This document shows positions 36,514 through 44,623 of a DNA stretch of 64,000 bases, piece after piece. Below the pieces are notes generated by a model. It did no database searches. It had not been told where the DNA came from and saw only the letters and a list, made by a program, of their open reading frames with translations. Source of the stretch: Nocardioides zeae (GTDB lineage: Bacteria; Actinomycetota; Actinomycetes; Propionibacteriales; Nocardioidaceae); contig NZ_JAUTAN010000001.1 of assembly GCF_030818655.1 (NCBI RefSeq), positions 2,604,001 through 2,668,000 of the forward strand, in the 5' to 3' direction. Each line of letters opens with the position of its first letter. Positions within the stretch are counted from its first letter, which is position 1. Made by a program: the position numbers and the translations under genes.

Positions 36514-37336
36514 CGATCCCGAGGCCTTCGCGCGCGCGGTGCGCCGCAGCCGCCCCGACGCCGGGGGCACGGCCAAGTACCTGGCGATCTGCCGCGACGT
36601 CACCGAGGCGATCGAGACGGGGCGTCTGGTGCCCGGCTCCCTCCTGCCCTCGCAGAAGGAGATGGCCGACCACTTCGGCGTCACCGTGATGACGCTCCGC
36701 CAGGCGCTCGGCGTGCTCTCCGACCAGGGACTGCTGCGCGTCGAGCACGGCCGCGGGACCTACGTCGCGCGCCGCCCCTACCGACTGCCGATCGACGTGC
36801 TGACCAGCTTCCGCGCGTCGGTCGAGGCCCGTGGCAGCGCCATGGGCACGCAGATCCTCAGCGCCGAGGTCGTGCCGGCACCCCCGGGCGTCCCCGTGCG
36901 GATGGGGCTCGAGACCGACCGGGTCTTCGCGCTCGCCCGCTTGCGCACCGTGGACGGAGTGCCCTTCGTCTACACGATGTCGCTGCTGCCCGTCGAGATC
37001 GGCACGGCGCTGCGCATCGACGAGGTCGGCGGGGCGTCGCTCTACGACGCCCTCGCCGAGCAGCTCGGGCTGCGGGTCGAACGCGCGGTGGAGACCTTCC
37101 ACGCCACCGCCATGGCGACCGACGCGGCGGCAGCACTCGGCCGGTCGGCGGGCTCGCCCGCCCTGGTCAGCAGCCGCATCACCTACACCGCCGAGGGCGT
37201 GGCCGTCATCGACGACCGCGCCACCATGCCCGGCGACGCCGTGGAGATCTCCACGGAGCGTCGGGTCCACGACCTCCCGCTCCAGCTCGTCCCCACGAGC
37301 CGGTCCGACGACGACGGCGCCGTCGGACCGACCTGA
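36506..37336 (+). CDS. GntR/HutC-family regulator (UTRA ligand domain)
   Basis: 276 residues, GTG overlapping the previous stop. Winged helix at about 24-90: KYLAICRDVTEAIETGRLVPG, LLPSQKEMADHFGVTVMTLR, LLRVEHGRGTYVARRP. UTRA domain from about 105: VFALARLRTVDGVPFVYTMS, LYDALAEQLGLRVERAVETF, SPALVSSRITYTAEGVAV. UTRA regulators bind small phosphorylated sugars, amino-acid derivatives or similar ligands. Its position as second gene suggests it controls this operon through the TCTTCTAG repeats at 35672-35688. Confidence 0.9.
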   Translation: MPDDPEAFARAVRRSRPDAGGTAKYLAICRDVTEAIETGRLVPGSLLPSQKEMADHFGVTVMTLRQALGVLSDQGLLRVEHGRGTYVARRPYRLPIDVLTSFRASVEARGSAMGTQILSAEVVPAPPGVPVRMGLETDRVFALARLRTVDGVPFVYTMSLLPVEIGTALRIDEVGGASLYDALAEQLGLRVERAVETFHATAMATDAAAALGRSAGSPALVSSRITYTAEGVAVIDDRATMPGDAVEISTERRVHDLPLQLVPTSRSDDDGAVGPT

Positions 37337-37392
37337 AGCACCACCGCCCGAGCACCACCCGAACCCCCGCAGGACACTCTCCAGGAGTCACC

Positions 37393-38418
37393 ATGGCCAT
37401 CAGCCGCAGGACCTCGCTCGCCGCGCTCGCCACCACCGTCACGCTCGTCGCCGCCGGATGCGCGTCCAACCAGGACAACACCGGCACGAACGCCGACGCC
37501 GCCGACGCCGAGACCAGCACCATCACCATCGCGATCGACGTGCCGTTCCACCCGATCTTCGACTACCTCATGGCCACCTCGGCGCCCGACTTCGAGGAGA
37601 TGGGCTACGACGTGGAGTTCGAGGTGCTGGACGCCACCACGCAGGTGCCCTCGTTCGGGCGGGGCGACGTCGACGTGATCACCACCGTGCCGTCGTTCCA
37701 GCCGCGGATCCAGGAGCAGTACGGGATCGACACGACCTACTTCTTCCCCATGGCCCGCTGGACCCCCGGCCCGGAGCTCCTCGTCGCGCCGGACTCCTCG
37801 GTCGACTCCATCGAGGACCTCGCCGGCAAGAGCGTCGCCATCGCCCCGCTCAGCAGCCGCTTCGGCGCCGAGCAGGCCGCCGTCGCCGCGGCCACCGGCG
37901 ACACCATCGACGAGTACTTCGACCTCACGGAGACCGACGCCGCCGCCCAGGAGCTCACGCTCGGCCGTGTCGACGCCGCGTTCGTCGAGGCGCCCGCCAC
38001 CGCCCCGCTGCTCGCCGAGGGCTACCGCCCGGTCTTCAGCGTGCAGGAGGCCTTCGAGGAGGCGTTCGGCGACCCGGCCGTCATGAACGGCGGGTTCATC
38101 GCGAGCACCGACTTCGTCGACAAGAACCCCGAGTTCGTCGACGCCCTCGTGCAGCTGACCCAGGAGGCCTGGACGCTCTACCAGGAGGACCCGGACACCG
38201 TCATCGCGGAGGCCGCGGACGTCAGCGGCATCGCGGCGGACCAGCTCACGCTCGTCGGCGAGGTGCTCAACCTCTCGGGCACCACCGAGGAGCAGAAGAA
38301 GGTCACCGAGCAGGACGTGGAGACCTGGACCGAGATCTACCCGCTCCTCGCCGAGTCGGGCTTCATCGAGTCCGCCCCCGCCGACCCGGCCGCGCTCTTC
38401 CAGATCACGGGCGAGTGA
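37393..38418 (+). CDS. SsuA/NMT1-type ABC substrate-binding lipoprotein
   Basis: 341 residues, AGGAGT before the ATG. Lipobox TLVAAGCASN, Cys near 21. Mature part: TITIAIDVPFHPIFDYLMAT, FGRGDVDVITTVPSFQPRIQ, PDSSVDSIEDLAGKSVAIAP, PVFSVQEAFEEAFGDPAVMN. This is the type II fold of nitrate/sulfonate/taurine/thiamine-precursor/riboflavin-binding proteins. It does not look like a sugar-binding protein, although the operon encodes a sugar-type kinase, so the ligand may be an aromatic or heterocyclic molecule with a polyol part. Confidence 0.88.
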   Translation: MAISRRTSLAALATTVTLVAAGCASNQDNTGTNADAADAETSTITIAIDVPFHPIFDYLMATSAPDFEEMGYDVEFEVLDATTQVPSFGRGDVDVITTVPSFQPRIQEQYGIDTTYFFPMARWTPGPELLVAPDSSVDSIEDLAGKSVAIAPLSSRFGAEQAAVAAATGDTIDEYFDLTETDAAAQELTLGRVDAAFVEAPATAPLLAEGYRPVFSVQEAFEEAFGDPAVMNGGFIASTDFVDKNPEFVDALVQLTQEAWTLYQEDPDTVIAEAADVSGIAADQLTLVGEVLNLSGTTEEQKKVTEQDVETWTEIYPLLAESGFIESAPADPAALFQITGE

Positions 38419-38419
38419 C

Positions 38420-39310
38420 GTGAGCACCCACATCGAGGCCGGGGGGCGCCTGGCCCAGCCGGGCGGCACCGAGGGCAGCGGCCCCTCCCGCCCTCGGCGT
38501 GAGCCCGACCGGGGCGGGGAGCGTGCGGCCCGCCCCGGCCGCGGCCGCGGGCTGGTACGGCGCTGGATCCGTCCCGCGCGGGTCGTGCTCGCCGCGCTCG
38601 TGATCCTGCTGGCGTGGAACCTGGCGGCGCCCCACTACCCCGGTTACGTCCTGCCCGCCCCGATCGACGTCTGGACCTCCTTCACCTCCACGTGGAACCG
38701 CGGGGTGTGGATCGAGGAGGTCTGGGCGACCCTGCAGCACCTGCTGCTGGCGTTCGGGATCGTGCTGGTCGCCGGACTGCCGCTGGGCATCGTCATCGGC
38801 CGCTCGAAGATCGCCGAGGACCTCAGCCGGGTCGTGCTCGTCTTCCTCCAGACCGTGCCCACGATCGTGCTGATCGCCCTCGCGCTCGTCGTCGCCGGAG
38901 CCTCCACCAGCTCCGTCGTCGGCGTGACGGTGGCCGGGTCGATCACCTACTTCCTGCTCAACGTCATCCAGGGCACCCGCGCCATCGACCAGGACCTGGT
39001 CGACATGGCGCGGGCCTACCGGGCCTCGGAGGGCGCCATCATGCGCACCGTCGTGCTGCCCGCCGTGGTGCCGTACTTCCTCGCCGGCGCCCGCATCACC
39101 CTCGGTGTCGCGTGGCAGATCACCCTGTTCGCCGAGTACCTGATGGGTGCCGAGGGCATCGGCTTCCAGGTGAGCAGCGCGATCAAGCTGCTCGACACCA
39201 AGGCCGTCTTCATGTGGGGCCTCAGCGTCGTCGCGATGACCCTGGTGCTCGAGTACGGCGCGTTCCGCCCGGCCGAGCGCCGCCTCACCCGTCACGTCAA
39301 GAAGGGCTGA
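38420..39310 (+). CDS. SsuC-type ABC permease
   Basis: 296 residues. After a basic, Arg/Gly-rich N-terminal extension of about 50 residues come six membrane helices. VWATLQHLLLAFGIVLVAGL, PLGIVIGRSKIAEDL, and the ATPase-contact loop DMARAYRASEGAIMRTVVLP are BPD_transp_1 motifs. The GTG lies 1 base after the binding-protein stop. Confidence 0.92.
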   Translation: MSTHIEAGGRLAQPGGTEGSGPSRPRREPDRGGERAARPGRGRGLVRRWIRPARVVLAALVILLAWNLAAPHYPGYVLPAPIDVWTSFTSTWNRGVWIEEVWATLQHLLLAFGIVLVAGLPLGIVIGRSKIAEDLSRVVLVFLQTVPTIVLIALALVVAGASTSSVVGVTVAGSITYFLLNVIQGTRAIDQDLVDMARAYRASEGAIMRTVVLPAVVPYFLAGARITLGVAWQITLFAEYLMGAEGIGFQVSSAIKLLDTKAVFMWGLSVVAMTLVLEYGAFRPAERRLTRHVKKG

Positions 39311-39313
39311 CCC

Positions 39314-40132
39314 ATGGCCACCACCTCCGCGCCGATGATCGCCTTCCGCGACGTCGGCAAGACCTACCCGAAGACCACGGCTCCGGTCATGACCGGCGTG
39401 GACCTCGAGATCGAGCGCGGCGAGCTGGTCGCGCTCATCGGCCCCTCGGGTTGCGGCAAGTCGACGCTGCTCAACCTGCTCGCCGGGCTGACCGACGCGA
39501 CGACCGGGACGATCGACGTGGCGGGCAGCGCCGGCACCGAGGAGCTGCGGAGCGCCTACGTCTTCCAGAACCCCCGGCTCCTCCCGTGGCGCTCGGTGCG
39601 CCACAACGTCGAGTTCGGGCTCGAGCAGGCGGGCGTGCCCGCCGCCGAGCGGCGCCGGCGGGCGAACGAGGCCCTGGAGCTCGTCCACCTGGGCGAGCAC
39701 GGGGAGAAGTACCCGCACCAGCTGAGCGGCGGCATGCAGCAGCGGGCGGCGCTCGCCCGCGGCCTGGCCCTCGAGCCCGACCTGCTGCTCCTCGACGAGC
39801 CGTTCGGTGCGCTCGACGCGCTCACGCGCAGCTACCTCCAGGAGGAGCTGCTCTCGATCGTGCGCCGCTTCGGCACCACGACGCTCCTCGTCACCCACGA
39901 CATCGACGAGGCCCTGCTCCTGGCCGACCGGATCGTCGTGATGTCGAGCCGTCCGGCGCGGATCAAGCGGGTCGTGACGGTGCCCTTCGGACGCGAGCGC
40001 GCGCTCGACTCCGTGCTCGCGCACCCGCAGTTCGTGCCGCTGCGCCACGAGATCCGCGACCTGCTCCGCCCGGAGGTCGCCGCCTCCGACCCCGCGGTCG
40101 AGGCCGGCGCCCCGGAGGTGCTCTCGTCGTGA
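39314..40132 (+). CDS. SsuB-type ABC ATPase
   Basis: 272 residues. Walker A LIGPSGCGKSTLLNLL, Q-loop FQNPRLLPWRSVRHNV, signature HQLSGGMQQRAALARGL, Walker B LLLLDEPFGALDALT, switch His LLVTHDIDEALLLADR. It starts 3 bases after the permease stop and ends overlapping the second TrpA-like gene. Confidence 0.94.
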   Translation: MATTSAPMIAFRDVGKTYPKTTAPVMTGVDLEIERGELVALIGPSGCGKSTLLNLLAGLTDATTGTIDVAGSAGTEELRSAYVFQNPRLLPWRSVRHNVEFGLEQAGVPAAERRRRANEALELVHLGEHGEKYPHQLSGGMQQRAALARGLALEPDLLLLDEPFGALDALTRSYLQEELLSIVRRFGTTTLLVTHDIDEALLLADRIVVMSSRPARIKRVVTVPFGRERALDSVLAHPQFVPLRHEIRDLLRPEVAASDPAVEAGAPEVLSS

Positions 40133-40893
40133 GGACCCTCGCGAACGGGCTCGGCACGGTGGTCCGGAGCCGTGCCGGGCGGCTCCTGGTGTGCTACCTC
40201 CCCCACGGCGACCCCGCCACCCCCGACGCCACGGCACGTCTCTACGCCGACCACGGCGTCGACGTGCTCGAGGTCGGCGTGGCGGGTGGCCACGCCCTGC
40301 TCGACGGCCCGGTCGTCAGCGCGTCGATGGAGCGCGCGACGGCCGCCGGGTGCACCGGGACCGCCGCCGCCGAACGCCTCGCCGCCGACCTGGGCGACGT
40401 GGACGACAGCGCGGCCGTGTGGATGAGCTACCAGGAGGAGCCGGGCGCGGCGTACCTCGACGTCGTCGCCTCCTCGGGGGCCGGGGGCGTCCTCCTGCCC
40501 GACGCCGACCAGCTCGCCCTGGTCGACACGGCCGCGGCGGCCGGCCTGGCGGGCGTCCCGTTCCTGTCGCACGCGCCCACGGAGGCCGAGGTCGCGGCGG
40601 CGCGGCGAGCGGAGGGGTACGTCATGCTGGCCGCGGCCGACGGGGTGACCGGGCACCGCGACCACGTGGCTCCCGGCAACGCGGCGACGATCGCCCGCCT
40701 GCGGGAGCAGGGCGTCACGGCGCCCGTCCTCCTCGGCTTCGGCCTCTCGACCGGTGACCACGTGCGGGCCGCGCTCGCCATGGGCGCCGACGGGGTCATC
40801 GTCGGCTCGGCCTGCGTGCGCGCCGCCGAGGCCGGGCGGGGAGCGCTCGTCTCCCTGCTGTCCTCGCTGCGGACGGCGGTGGACGGTGCCTGA
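40129..40893 (+). CDS. TrpA-like TIM-barrel lyase, second copy
   Basis: 254 residues from a GTG that overlaps the ATPase stop. The same fold and catalytic pair as tryptophan synthase alpha: Glu48 in DVLEVGVAGG and Asp59 in LLDGPVVSASMERA, one residue offset from E. coli Glu49/Asp60. AAADGVTGHRD corresponds to the TrpA active-site loop, and LGFGLSTGDHV plus ADGVIVGSACV to the phosphate-binding loops. The TrpB contact region is divergent and there is no trpB near. TrpA cleaves indole-3-glycerol phosphate by retro-aldol chemistry; here a related aryl- or heteroaryl-glycerol or polyol phosphate is the plausible substrate. Two TrpA-like proteins in one operon might act as a pair or on successive substrates. 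Confidence 0.85.
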   Translation: MRTLANGLGTVVRSRAGRLLVCYLPHGDPATPDATARLYADHGVDVLEVGVAGGHALLDGPVVSASMERATAAGCTGTAAAERLAADLGDVDDSAAVWMSYQEEPGAAYLDVVASSGAGGVLLPDADQLALVDTAAAAGLAGVPFLSHAPTEAEVAAARRAEGYVMLAAADGVTGHRDHVAPGNAATIARLREQGVTAPVLLGFGLSTGDHVRAALAMGADGVIVGSACVRAAEAGRGALVSLLSSLRTAVDGA

Positions 40894-42409
40894 GCCCACG
40901 CCCCCGGTGGCGACGGCGGAGCCGGGCGTCCCGACGTACGTCGGCGTCGACATCGGCAGCACGACCACGAAGGCCATCGCGTTCAGCGCCGACGGGTCGC
41001 CCCTCGCCTCGGGCTCGGCGGGCTACGAGATCAGCCGGCCGGCGCCCGAGCGCGCGGAGCAGGAGGGCCACGACTGGATCGACGCCGTCGACGCGTGCGT
41101 CGCGCGGCTCGCCGCGCAGGTGGACCTCGGCCCGGTCCGGGCGATCGGTGTCACCAGCCAGGTCGACACCCACGTGCCGGTCGACGCGGCGCTCCGCCCG
41201 CTCCGCCCGGCCCTGCTGTGGCAGGACGTGCGGACGGCCGCCACGGCCGAGGCCCTCAACGAGCGCCTCGGCCCCGAGGGCCGGCTCGCCGGCTGGGGGG
41301 ACGAGCGGCCCATCGACGCCTCCAACCCGGTGCCGCGCGCGCTGTGGCTCGCCGAGCACGAGCCCGACGTGTGGGCCGCCACCCGGTGGCTCCTCCTCCC
41401 GAAGGACCTCGTCGTCGCGTGGCTGACCGGCGCGCCGTCCGCCGACCCCCTGGGGTCGTTCAAGGTGGTCGGCCCCGACGGGCGGTACGTCGCCGGGGTC
41501 GCCCACGCACCGGGCCTCGCCGAGCGCCTCGCGCCCCTGGCGTCGCCGGAGGTGCCCGCGGGGCGCACCGTGCGGCCGTGGCACGGGATCCCGGCCGGCA
41601 CCGTGGTCGCCACGGGGACGATGGACGCCTTCGGCAACGTCCTCGGCTCGGGCCTGCACGAGGTCGGCCACACGATGGCGACGATCGGGACGTCGGTCAT
41701 CGTGGCCGCCCTCGGCGCCGACGGCACACCCGCGCCGGGCGTCGTCGCCTTCGCCCCGTTCCGCTCGCGGCACGTGCACGCCGGCCCCACCCAGTCCGGC
41801 GGGGACTCGCTGCGCTGGTGGGCGCGGCTGTCGGGGCACTCGGTCGAGGAGGTCGTCGCCGCGGCCGCGACCGCCGCTCCCGGCTGCGGCGGTGTGGTCT
41901 TCGCGCCGCACCTCATGGGCGAGCGGGCCCCGCTGTGGGACGACCACGTCCGGGCCTGGTTCACCGGGATGAGCTCGTCGACCACGTTCGCGGACCTCTC
42001 GCGCGCCGTGCTGGAGGGCGTCGCGTACTCCCTGCGCGAGCTGCTGGAGGCCGTCGAGGTGGCGACCCCGCGGGCCGAGGCGCTGACGTTGTCGGGCGGC
42101 GGCTCGCGCAGCGAGCTGTGGTGCCAGATCGCCGCCGACGTCACCGGCCGGGTCGTCCGACGCTCCCGCGAGGCCGACACCGCCGTCGTCGGCGCGGCGA
42201 CGCTGGCCGCCTCGGCCCTCACGGGCGACGACCCGTGGCGGGCCGCTGCGAGCCTCGCCCAGGTCGACCGCGTCTTCGAGCCCGACCCGGGCGTCACCGC
42301 GACGTACGACGAGCTGTTCGCCCTCTACCGCCAGACCTACGCGGCGCTGGGCCCCGTCCACGACCGGCTCGCCGCGCACCGCTCGACCACCCCAGGAGGA
42401 ACCCCGTGA
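40886..42409 (+). CDS. FGGY-family carbohydrate kinase (xylulokinase-like)
   Basis: 507 residues, GTG overlapping the TrpA-like stop by 8 bases. ATP-binding start YVGVDIGSTTTKAIAFSADG, LLWQDVRTAATAEAL, the catalytic Asp in VATGTMDAFGNVLGSGL near 250, GTSVIVAALG, and LTLSGGGSRSELWCQIAADV of the adenosine motif. Family members phosphorylate sugars or polyols. Together with the phosphate-binding TrpA-like lyases, it suggests that an imported polyol-bearing compound is first phosphorylated, then cleaved. Confidence 0.92.
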   Translation: MPEPTPPVATAEPGVPTYVGVDIGSTTTKAIAFSADGSPLASGSAGYEISRPAPERAEQEGHDWIDAVDACVARLAAQVDLGPVRAIGVTSQVDTHVPVDAALRPLRPALLWQDVRTAATAEALNERLGPEGRLAGWGDERPIDASNPVPRALWLAEHEPDVWAATRWLLLPKDLVVAWLTGAPSADPLGSFKVVGPDGRYVAGVAHAPGLAERLAPLASPEVPAGRTVRPWHGIPAGTVVATGTMDAFGNVLGSGLHEVGHTMATIGTSVIVAALGADGTPAPGVVAFAPFRSRHVHAGPTQSGGDSLRWWARLSGHSVEEVVAAAATAAPGCGGVVFAPHLMGERAPLWDDHVRAWFTGMSSSTTFADLSRAVLEGVAYSLRELLEAVEVATPRAEALTLSGGGSRSELWCQIAADVTGRVVRRSREADTAVVGAATLAASALTGDDPWRAAASLAQVDRVFEPDPGVTATYDELFALYRQTYAALGPVHDRLAAHRSTTPGGTP

Positions 42410-43188
42410 CCGCCACCCTCCCGCTCCCCGGCCACCCCGACCTGCGCGACAAGGTCTGCCTCGTCACCGGGGCCAGCCAGGGCATCGGGGAGGCGACGGC
42501 GCGCTACCTCGCGGAGTGCGGCGCCACGACCGTGCTGGCCGCCCGCAACCTGGCCGCCTGCGAGGACGCGGTCGAGGACATCACCGCCGCGGGCGGCACG
42601 GCCGTCGCCATGCAGCTGGACGTGACCGACGACGCCGCCGTCGCGGCGACGGTCGCGGAGGTGGAGGCCCGGTACGGCGCACTGCACCTGGCGTTCAACA
42701 ACGCCGGCACGCAGGGGCCGGCCGCGCCCCTCCACGAGCAGGACGACGCCACCGTGCGCCAGGTGCTGGAGGTGAACCTCTTCGGCGTCATCTCCTGCCT
42801 CCGCCACGAGGTGCCGGCCATGCTCCGCGCCGGCGGCGGTGTCATCGTCAACACCGCCTCCGTCGGGGGTGTGATCGCCGCCCCCGGCATCGCGCCCTAC
42901 TGCGCCAGCAAGCACGCCGTGGTCGGCCTCTCCAAGTCGGCCGCCGCCGACTACGGCCGGCGGGGAGTGCGCATCAACGTGCTCGCCCCCGGCTCGGTGC
43001 GCACCCCGATCCTCACCGACTGGCTCGCCGAGCCGGGAGCGCTCGAGCACATGGAGTCCCTGACCCCGCAGGGCCGCATCGCCGAGCCCGAGGAGATCGC
43101 CCCGGTGGTGGCGTGGATGCTGTCCGACGCGTCGTCGTTCATGACCGGCTCGGTGGTGACGGCGGACGGCGGGTACACCGCCCTCTGA
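42406..43188 (+). CDS. Short-chain dehydrogenase/reductase
   Basis: 260 residues, GTG overlapping the kinase stop, AGGAGG just upstream. NAD(P) motif VCLVTGASQGIGEATARYL, NNAG in LAFNNAGTQGP, catalytic Ser in VNTASVGGVI and Tyr-x-x-x-Lys in PYCASKHAVVGL, C-terminal GSVVTADGGYTAL. Last gene of the operon; presumably oxidises or reduces the substrate or a cleavage product. Confidence 0.93.
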   Translation: MTATLPLPGHPDLRDKVCLVTGASQGIGEATARYLAECGATTVLAARNLAACEDAVEDITAAGGTAVAMQLDVTDDAAVAATVAEVEARYGALHLAFNNAGTQGPAAPLHEQDDATVRQVLEVNLFGVISCLRHEVPAMLRAGGGVIVNTASVGGVIAAPGIAPYCASKHAVVGLSKSAAADYGRRGVRINVLAPGSVRTPILTDWLAEPGALEHMESLTPQGRIAEPEEIAPVVAWMLSDASSFMTGSVVTADGGYTAL

Positions 43189-43230
43189 GGTCGCGCGCTC
43201 TGAGGTCCCGTGCTCTGAGGTCCCGCGCTC
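43186..43230. repeat. Three tandem 15-bp units at the SDR stop codon
   Basis: TGAGGTCSCGYGCTC occurs three times in direct contact; the first copy begins with the SDR stop TGA. It has the same length and copy number as the tandem repeat at 29560, but a different sequence. Confidence 0.75.
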
Positions 43231-43244
43231 CCGGCGGGCCGGGC

Positions 43245-43595
43245 TCAGTGCTCCGCGACGCAGAACTGGTTGCCGTCGGGATCCGCCAGCGTGACCCAGC
43301 GGAAGTCGCCCATCGAGCGCTCCGCCACCAGCGTCGCCCCGGCGTCGACGAGACGCTCCACCTCGGCGTCGAGGTCACCGGAGGCAGCCCCGAGGTCCAG
43401 GTGCATCCGGTTCTTGCCGGGCGTCGGGTCGTCGACCTTCTGGAAGCCGAGCCGGGGCCCGCCGGGGAGCTGGAGCACGACGAACCAGCCGTCGTTCTCC
43501 GCCTCCACCGTGGCGCCCGTCTGCGCCGACCACCACGCCGCGAGGGGGCTCGGGTCGGTCGTGTCGAGGGTGATCATGCCGAGGGTCAGGGTCAT
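43245..43595 (-). CDS. VOC-family (glyoxalase-like) protein
   Basis: 116 residues. One complete VOC unit: GMITLDTTDPSPLAAWWSAQ, GPRLGFQKVDDPTPGKNRMH, and VTLADPDGNQFCV. It has His and Glu candidates for a metal site (MHLDLG, and the Asp/Glu near the end). Substrate unknown; members include dioxygenases, glyoxalases and resistance proteins. The ATG has no clear Shine-Dalgarno sequence. Confidence 0.85.
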   Translation of the reverse strand: MTLTLGMITLDTTDPSPLAAWWSAQTGATVEAENDGWFVVLQLPGGPRLGFQKVDDPTPGKNRMHLDLGAASGDLDAEVERLVDAGATLVAERSMGDFRWVTLADPDGNQFCVAEH

Positions 43596-43640
43596 GCGTC
43601 GGACGATAGGCGTCGACGGTGACGGTCCTGGGCGCGCGGG

Positions 43641-43862
43641 GCCCAGAACTGTGCACCTGGAGCAGTCCGCGGCGCTTCCGGCCCACCCCAGCCGCACAGT
43701 TCGCAGGCCCGACCCGACGGCGGGCCACCTCCGCCCCGGTCGAACGCCCGCAGGTCCGGCGAGGGCGTCGAACGCGCCGGTCCCCCCGGGGGGGGCCAGA
43801 AATGTGCTCCTGGGACGAGCTCCAGCCCCTCGGGCCCACCCCATCCGCACAGTTCGTCGGCC
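43641..43862. repeat. Palindromic intergenic repeats, copies 6 and 7
   Basis: Copy 6 (43641-43709): AACTGTGCACCTGGAGC to CCCCAGCCGCACAGTT. Copy 7 (43795-43862): AATGTGCTCCTGGGAC to CCCCATCCGCACAGTT. They are about 90 bases apart in the 293-base gap between the VOC gene and lrgB and fill most of it. A run CCCCCCGGGGGGGG lies just before copy 7 (43783-43796). Confidence 0.8.
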
Positions 43863-43888
43863 CGCGAGCTCGTGCAGCGGCTCCACCC

Positions 43889-44623
43889 TCACGCCCCGAA
43901 CAACCCCAGCAACACCGGCAGCAGCACCGCGGTGCTGAACGCCGTCAGGCCCATCGCCAACCCCGCGAACGCGCCCTCCTCGGGGTCGTCGGCGAGCGAC
44001 CGCGACGTACCGATCCCGTGCGACACCGCCCCCATCGCCACCCCGCGGGCGTGGGGGTGGCGCACCCGGGCGAGCGTCATCAGCCAGGGGCCGAGCACCG
44101 CGGAGACGATGCCGACGCCGATCGTCAGCACGGCGGTGAGCGCCGCGATGCCGCCGGCGTCCCCGGAGAGCACCAGCGACACGGGCGTGGTCGCCGCCTT
44201 GGGCGCCATCGTGATCGCGAGCTGCTCGTCCCCGCCGAGCAGCGTCACCAGCCAGAAGCCCGTGCTGACCGACACGACGACGCCGAGCGGGATCGCGACG
44301 AGCAGCGGCAGGAGCAGCCGGCGGAGGTGGTGGGCCTGCCGGTGCAGCGGCACCGCGAGCGCCACCGTGGCCGGGCCCAGCAGGAAGGCGAGGAGGTCGC
44401 CGCCGCGCGAGTACTCGCCGTACGACGTCCCCGTCGCCAGCAGCACCGCCGAGACGAGGACGATCGCGACGAGCACCGGCTGCGTCGCCGGGTGCCGGCC
44501 GCAACGGTGGTGCACGGCCCGTCCGACCCGGTACGCCGCGAGCGTCAGCAGCACGCCCAGCAGGGGCGACCCCTGGAGCCAGGCCCAGGTCGCCTCGGGC
44601 TGCCAGGCGAGGAGCGGGGTCAC
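43889..44623 (-). CDS. lrgB: LrgB/CidB-family membrane protein
   Basis: 244 residues, GTG overlapping the LrgA stop. About seven membrane helices. LGPATVALAVPLHRQ, LAITMAPKAATTPVSLVLSG and HPHARGVAMGAVSHGIGTSR are signature LrgB motifs. LrgAB proteins affect murein hydrolase export, metabolite transport (pyruvate or glycolate in some bacteria) and programmed lysis. Confidence 0.93.
   Translation of the reverse strand: MTPLLAWQPEATWAWLQGSPLLGVLLTLAAYRVGRAVHHRCGRHPATQPVLVAIVLVSAVLLATGTSYGEYSRGGDLLAFLLGPATVALAVPLHRQAHHLRRLLLPLLVAIPLGVVVSVSTGFWLVTLLGGDEQLAITMAPKAATTPVSLVLSGDAGGIAALTAVLTIGVGIVSAVLGPWLMTLARVRHPHARGVAMGAVSHGIGTSRSLADDPEEGAFAGLAMGLTAFSTAVLLPVLLGLFGA

Noticed and set aside
35709..40893. 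Genuine tryptophan biosynthesis genes
   Set aside because: No trpB, trpC, trpD or trpE is near. Neighbours are transporter, kinase, SDR and GntR genes, and two diverged alpha-like copies would not be expected in a trp operon.
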